A DNA stretch of 46,076 nt, taken from assembly GCA_020536535.1 (NCBI GenBank), contig JAHLWZ010000776.1:1209-47284 (forward strand). Reading direction: 5' to 3'. Shown here piece after piece: positions 42,004 to 46,076 of the stretch (position 1 is the first letter of the stretch; each line of letters opens with the position of its first letter). The translations under genes were made by a program, and so were the position numbers. This DNA is from Pelomyxa schiedti. Lineage: Eukaryota > Evosea > Pelobiontida > Pelomyxidae. Under the pieces are notes generated by a model, which worked only from the letters and a program-made list of their open reading frames with translations, did not search any database and was not told the origin of the DNA.

Positions 42004-44866
42004 TTACTGGATTTTGCAAATATCGGTGTAGTCGACATTGGACACAAGGGCTCCCACACTTATTGTGCAATTCGGCCCGGCCTTTGTGATTTTGATATCC
42101 GCTGTGGAATTTGTTAAGCTGCAACAAATGGTGTGGAAAAAGGGACAAACCACAAAAGTCTTTAACGTGCACAGCTTCCAGGGTTGCTATGCTGCCTCTA
42201 AATGGACCCTTGACAACTAGCACAGGTCTTCCAATGCCCTGTGTTGTGGAGGTAAGAATGAATATTAAGTGCTAATAGTTCGTTTACCGGTAAAACGGTC
42301 TCCAGTTGTGCTTCATCAACTCTCAACACAGAGTTTGGTGGTTCAAGCATGCGCACATGTGCACAATAGGTGTCAACAACGCCCTCAACCACCCCCTTTT
42401 TGTTGTAGTAAGCCCCATTTCCAATGTCTTTTGCAAGCACTTTCACAACAATCCCGTTTGCAAGCCAACTAAGCTCTTGTTTCCTCGGCTGTGCACGGGG
42501 AACAGATTGGCTTTGCCCCTTTGGCCTAAAATGTGCAGGGTTAACAAAATGCAAAAAACATGTTGAAGTCATACACTTGAGCACAGGATGGCTGTGGAGG
42601 CCTGAGCTTCTTAGTTGCGGGTTCCTCTGCTACAACTTCATCAACGGTGGCTGCAGCTACACTGATTTTGGGGGGAACTTTCAGTGTCATTTGCAAAGAA
42701 GGTTTGCTTGTGGATGAACTTGGGGTGGGGAGGGTTTCAGTTTTGACCTGTACTTGGGAGGGAGTCTCAGCTGGTGGTTTTGACAATGGTTGTGTATTCG
42801 GAAGCTTTGATCCCTCACCAACGACTGGCCCTTGGCTCGTTATAGCAGGAAGATTGCTTGATGAAATAGTTGAGACTGCAGGCGTCTGGGTATTTGTTGG
42901 AACCACACTGTTCTCGGTGTTAATTTTTGGGACCACAGTGTTCTCTGCTTTTTTCTCGAGAGTATCTGACACAATAGCCAACTCTACATCTTTTTGGCTA
43001 TTACTCTCTTTTGATGCACTTGTATTTTCATTACTGGGGGAGATGCCTGTATTGGTTTCGGGCTTTTGGATACTGCCAACTGAGTCTACAGAGGAACTTG
43101 CTGTGGTAACATCACACATAGGTTTCTCTGTAGATGGCTTTGTAGGCTCCCGTGCATGCTTTCTTTTTTTTGGTAGTTTACTGTGGGTGGCACTTGGTGT
43201 TGTGCAAGAGGATCCTTCCGGTATGGAAACCCACGAAGAATTGGGGGTGTTTGAAGACGTGGTTGCTGTGGGTGTTGTAGAAGTGGTTGAAGTTGTCGTG
43301 GAATCTGCGTGTTTGACTATTGTGTCTGGAAGCGATGCTCTTAGTTTAATTTGGTGTAATAGGTCCATGTCTCTCATGTGCTTTAGAGGTTTGGGGGCTT
43401 CAATTTTTAGTGATGCAAAATCGAATTTTGGAGGCTCTGGTGGCTCTACGAGTGGTTCATCTTGCTTTTCGGAACTAATTGGCACCTCGAGGTGGTCCTC
43501 TTTTACTTCAGTCACGTCTAGCTTTCTTTCAGTACCAGCTTCAGCGTGGTCTTCACTGGGATTGGTTTCTTTTTCTTCGTCTTCGTCGTCGTCATCCTCA
43601 TCATCGTCGTTGTCATCATCATCATCCTCATCATCTTCTTCTTCATCGTCGTCACCAGCATCTAGCCCGGTACCAAAGTCCACAGACTTTCCCAGCTCTA
43701 CTCCGTCAATGCCTACTCCCAATGAAGGGGGTGCTGATGACTCATCAACAGGCTCAGTGGTAGAAGAGCCTGGCGCTTGGGGTTCTCCATTTGTGGCGGC
43801 TTTCTGTGCTGCATCCTGATTCCGTAGTCTTTCCATTTCCTTGTAGTGTTCCAGTCTAGCGGACATAATTTTCTGATTCCTATCTTCATCATCCAAAGAA
43901 GCTTTGGACTTCTTTTTCAGTTTCTCTTGGCGTTCCAAAGCAGCAGGGTCTCTGTCAATATACTTGATATACCAGCCTTTGGGAGTTTCATCAACTTCAC
44001 ATTTACCAGTACGTCCCAGGTACTAGGAAGAAAATGAGATACATTGTGCTGATACTACTATTTTTGTACCTTCACAAATCCTGTTAGTGTAGTCCATGTG
44101 GTACCGTTCATGTGAATGTGATTCCTGTCTGATGAAGGTAAATTATCAAAATTGCTGTGAAATATAGTCAACCTTGAATGTACTCATTGTACACAGTATT
44201 GGCTCGTACACGCTTACTGCGGTACCTGTATAATAATATAAGTGTGTGAAAACAAAGAATTCTTGCTGCTGCCTTAGGGTGTGACAGTGTGTTGCTTTCA
44301 TTGTTTCTGTTTCTCAGGTGAGGTGTTTGTTTTGATGTGGGGAAAAAGAAACACCTGCTCTTCACTAGGTCCATGAACCCTGCCTCGAATTGCCGCGAAT
44401 AATCGTGGATGAAGCGCCCAGGCGACTGGGCAAACAGAACCATTTGACGTTGGTGACTTTCACTTTCACAGTGGCACTAAACAGTTCACATTAGGACAAG
44501 TACTGGTGTTTGGACTTCCGCACCTTGAAACCTGTAAAATTTGATAAGGTTTTGACTCTGTGGCAATAAAACAAACATAGAAGGGAAAGAAGGGGGAGGG
44601 GAAAAAGAAAGAAAAACAAAAAGTCACAAAAAGCTAACCGTTTTCATCCCTGCACTGCTTTTGACACATCTGACAATACCATCGTAACTTCTGAAGTCCC
44701 TTGGCCTTTGGTCGCGTAAGACACCCAATTATCAATCACCACGAAAGTGAGTGCGCGCTACGTTTGCAAAGGAGAAAGGGGGTCTCGCGTCCAAAACAAC
44801 ATCACTCGTCCTTGCCTTTATTCTGTTGGAAATGGCCTTGGGCGAGAGGAACTCGTGCTTCGGCAT
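42004..44866 (-). CDS. KIN17: KIN17-like DNA/RNA-binding protein with a large acidic insert
   Basis: KIN17 is a conserved nuclear zinc-finger protein of the spliceosome and DNA-replication/repair machinery. The N-terminus MPKHEFLSPKAISNRIKAKG joins GLQKLRWYCQMCQKQCRDENG (C2H2 finger), then SPGRFIHDYSRQFEAGF and VYNEYIQ, the winged-helix part, and KGWYIKYIDRDP. The C-terminus carries the tandem SH3-like part (GIVVKVLAKDIGNGAYYNKKGVV, then LVVKGPFRGSIATLEAVHVKDF, ending YTDICKIQ). Between them, exon 42541-43938 encodes about 430 residues of Glu/Asp and Ser/Thr/Pro low complexity, absent from typical orthologues of about 390 residues. The first intron appears to use a GC donor (AAG/GCAAGG near 44833). 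The 3' end is 76 bp from the convergent MFS gene. Confidence 0.88.
43575..43655 (+). repeat. Trinucleotide (TCA/TCG/TCT) repeat tract coding Asp/Glu on the minus strand
   Basis: An imperfect trinucleotide run encodes the longest acidic block of the KIN17-like protein (EDEDDDNDD type). It is in frame and probably length-variable. Confidence 0.7.
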
Positions 44867-44946
44867 CTTCAAAGACCCTTTTTTTAATTAATTTTTAAAA
44901 ACAAAGTCTGCCGAGGTCGAAGGAAAGGCTCACTCGACAAAGGGGG

Positions 44947-44952
44947 AAAAAA
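44947..44952 (-). terminator. RNA polymerase III terminator for tRNA-Tyr
   Basis: Six T residues on the transcribed (minus) sense strand begin three bases after the discriminator base, a standard Pol III stop. Confidence 0.8.
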
Positions 44953-44954
44953 GC

Positions 44955-45041
44955 TCCTCGCTGCCGGAATCGAACCAGCGACAAATGGATTACTTTGGCT
45001 TTCACTACAGTCCACTACTCTACCAACTGAGCTAAGCGAGG
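44955..45041 (-). tRNA. tRNA-Tyr (GUA) with a 14-nt intron
   Basis: The molecule reads from 45041 down to 44955. The acceptor stem CCTCGCT pairs with AGCGAGG, with discriminator A. The D arm has AGCTCAGTTGGTAGAG. The anticodon stem GTGGA/TCCAT encloses the loop CTGTAG-A with anticodon GTA. A 14-nt intron sits at the canonical place, between positions 37 and 38. The T arm is GCTGG-TTCGATT-CCGGC. No CCA is encoded, as usual in eukaryotes. Introns in tRNA-Tyr are general in eukaryotes. Confidence 0.95.
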
Positions 45042-45162
45042 TTTGTGAGAGATGGGGAGGAGTGTGTGTTTGTACAGGGAAATCCCTTTTTCTTGTATTT
45101 TTCTGTCTGAATGCTTCTTCTGGGTGAACTGGTGTACAACAATTCCAAACGGTTTATTGTGG

Positions 45163-45885
45163 TCAGAACCTTTGGGAAGGAGGCAAGGGCTCGGTGGGAG
45201 TGCGGATTGATTGTACTTGGTTTGTTTGTGTAGGTGTGTTGGTGGGTTGCTCTGGAGGCTGTAGCGGGGGTAGTTGAGGGGCTTGTAGCTGTTGCGGCGA
45301 GTATAGCCTCATTCTCCAATCGTGGTATTGTGTCATTTGGTGGTAGATGTTGGCTGCACAGTCTGGGCTCTCCAGAGCTTCACGAAAGGACTCCGTCTGC
45401 AATAGTTCCAAAAAAATTAGGCAGTTAGGGTAACTGCACGAAAGTAGAGTGTTAGTCGTACAGCAAGAGAGTGAGTAGAATAGGTACTCCAAGAATCTGG
45501 CGTACTGCGGCTGCTTCCAGTACTGCAAATAGTTCAAGTAGTTTATAAACGCCTTGTCATGAAATATCTTCCCATGGAACCGCGCAAGGTCTCCTATTAT
45601 TAATAGTACCCAAAACAAAGGGAAAGAGGGGGAAGAAATGAATCTAAGATTGGGAAACAGAAGAACGCCAAAGAAAGTACAATGGAGGTATTCCGGATTG
45701 CATAGGCACTGCACGAATTCAAGTTCGATTTGAAACCGCATGAGATCGTCATCGCCCGCGGCCGAGGAATCAACGTAAGCAGCCGCGCTCATTGACGTCG
45801 TAGTTGACGTCGCAGTCGCTGCAGATGCCGTCGTAGTTGTCGTAGTTTGTCGCTCCTCCGGCGCCCCGTTTCCTTCCTCCATCAT
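45163..45885 (-). CDS. MED31: Mediator complex subunit 31 (SOH1)
   Basis: MED31 is a small middle-module subunit of the Mediator complex that links activators to RNA polymerase II. The core RFQIELEFVQCLCNPEYLH, then LARFHGKIFHDKAFINYLNYLQYWKQPQYARFLDYPNC, then LELLQTESFREAL is strongly conserved and restored by two short introns (about 45589-45677 and 45429-45483). The N-terminus is Thr/Ser-rich (a run of Thr); the C-terminus is Pro/Gln-rich (PQLPPLQPPEQPTNTPTQTNQ). Two adjacent ATGs (45885 and 45882) are equal candidates for the start. The stop is TGA at 45163. Confidence 0.92.
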   Translation of the reverse strand: MMEEGNGAPEERQTTTTTTASAATATSTTTSMSAAAYVDSSAAGDDDLMRFQIELEFVQCLCNPEYLHCTFFGVLLFPNLRFISSPSFPLFWVLLIIGDLARFHGKIFHDKAFINYLNYLQYWKQPQYARFLEYLFYSLSCCTTNTLLSCSYPNCLIFLELLQTESFREALESPDCAANIYHQMTQYHDWRMRLYSPQQLQAPQLPPLQPPEQPTNTPTQTNQVQSIRTPTEPLPPSQRF

Positions 45886-46076
45886 TTTTGTTTGGGACTC
45901 GAGGTTTTTTAAGATCGGCTCTTTTCTGCTAATACCAATTTCGCGTTTTGAGTGCGTTGATGGTGCGGGGCTAGGTGTTGTGTTTGTTCGTTAAACCTTG
46001 AACTTATCGCTGAAACGAGAACGCAGGCACTGTACCTATTGAGCGAAGAGCAATTGGCTGAATTGCGGGAGTCATT
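45886..46076 (+). other. Right-edge region with a possible partial exon
   Basis: From about 46008 to the window end a plus-strand frame reads TRTQALYLLSEEQLAELRES, which resembles the start of an EF-hand-type helix (EEQLAELRE). No ATG is in frame nearby, so it would need a splice upstream. This may be the first exon of a gene that continues outside the window. Confidence 0.2.

Noticed and set aside
1-46076. Use of a non-standard genetic code (TAA or TAG read as sense).
   Set aside because: Each internal stop checked falls in an intron, and genes end with TAA, TAG or TGA at expected C-termini.
1-46076. CRISPR array, prokaryotic operon or phage-like content.
   Set aside because: No spaced direct repeats are seen; genes are monocistronic, spliced and eukaryotic in type.

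Overview
This is a gene-dense nuclear fragment of a eukaryote, most likely a free-living protist. I read 24 protein-coding genes and one intron-containing tRNA gene in 46 kb, on both strands. Almost every protein gene is split by many short introns of about 35-130 nt with GT...AG ends. Most apparent frame breaks disappear once these introns are removed, and the standard genetic code fits throughout. TOM1/THH1-type 7-TM proteins, a G-alpha, chitin synthase, TRAF/RING and FIST proteins together suggest Amoebozoa. That placement is an inference; no marker here proves it.

Layout. 0-7.7 kb: a membrane-anchored penicillin-acylase-type Ntn hydrolase, a methylthioadenosine phosphorylase, an F-box/LRR protein (minus) and a RING/TRAF-zinc-finger/MATH protein. 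7.8-10.7 kb: a complete chitin synthase with a zinc ribbon in front of the catalytic domain. 10.9-21.4 kb: a signalling block with a FIST-TIR fusion, a TOM1/THH1-type 7-TM protein, an aberrant G-alpha, an ADP-ribosyltransferase/Sel1 fusion (minus) and a second 7-TM protein. 21.5-28.4 kb: a coiled-coil/beta-propeller/zinc-finger protein (minus), a secreted CBM9-like protein and a golgin-84-like protein (minus). 28.7-36.6 kb: a two-domain retropepsin-like protease, the tRNA methyltransferase TRM13, a divergent Rab (minus), cofilin (minus), a CCHC-TatD fusion and a Pro/Ser-rich unknown (minus). 37.2-45.9 kb: DCAF13/SOF1 (minus), a small membrane-anchored coiled-coil protein (minus), a Spinster-like MFS transporter, KIN17 with a very large acidic insert (minus), tRNA-Tyr with a 14-nt intron (minus) and Mediator subunit 31 (minus).

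Most of the set is ordinary housekeeping (RNA modification, rRNA processing, Mediator, trafficking, actin). The unusual part is the 10.9-21.4 kb block. It carries two NAD-consuming enzyme folds (TIR and ART), each fused to a sensor or scaffold (FIST; Sel1 repeats). Between them lie two related 7-TM proteins and a G-alpha that lacks the N-terminal helix, the arginine finger and the receptor-recognition tail. Whether these genes work together is a hypothesis; the individual architectures are read directly from the sequence.
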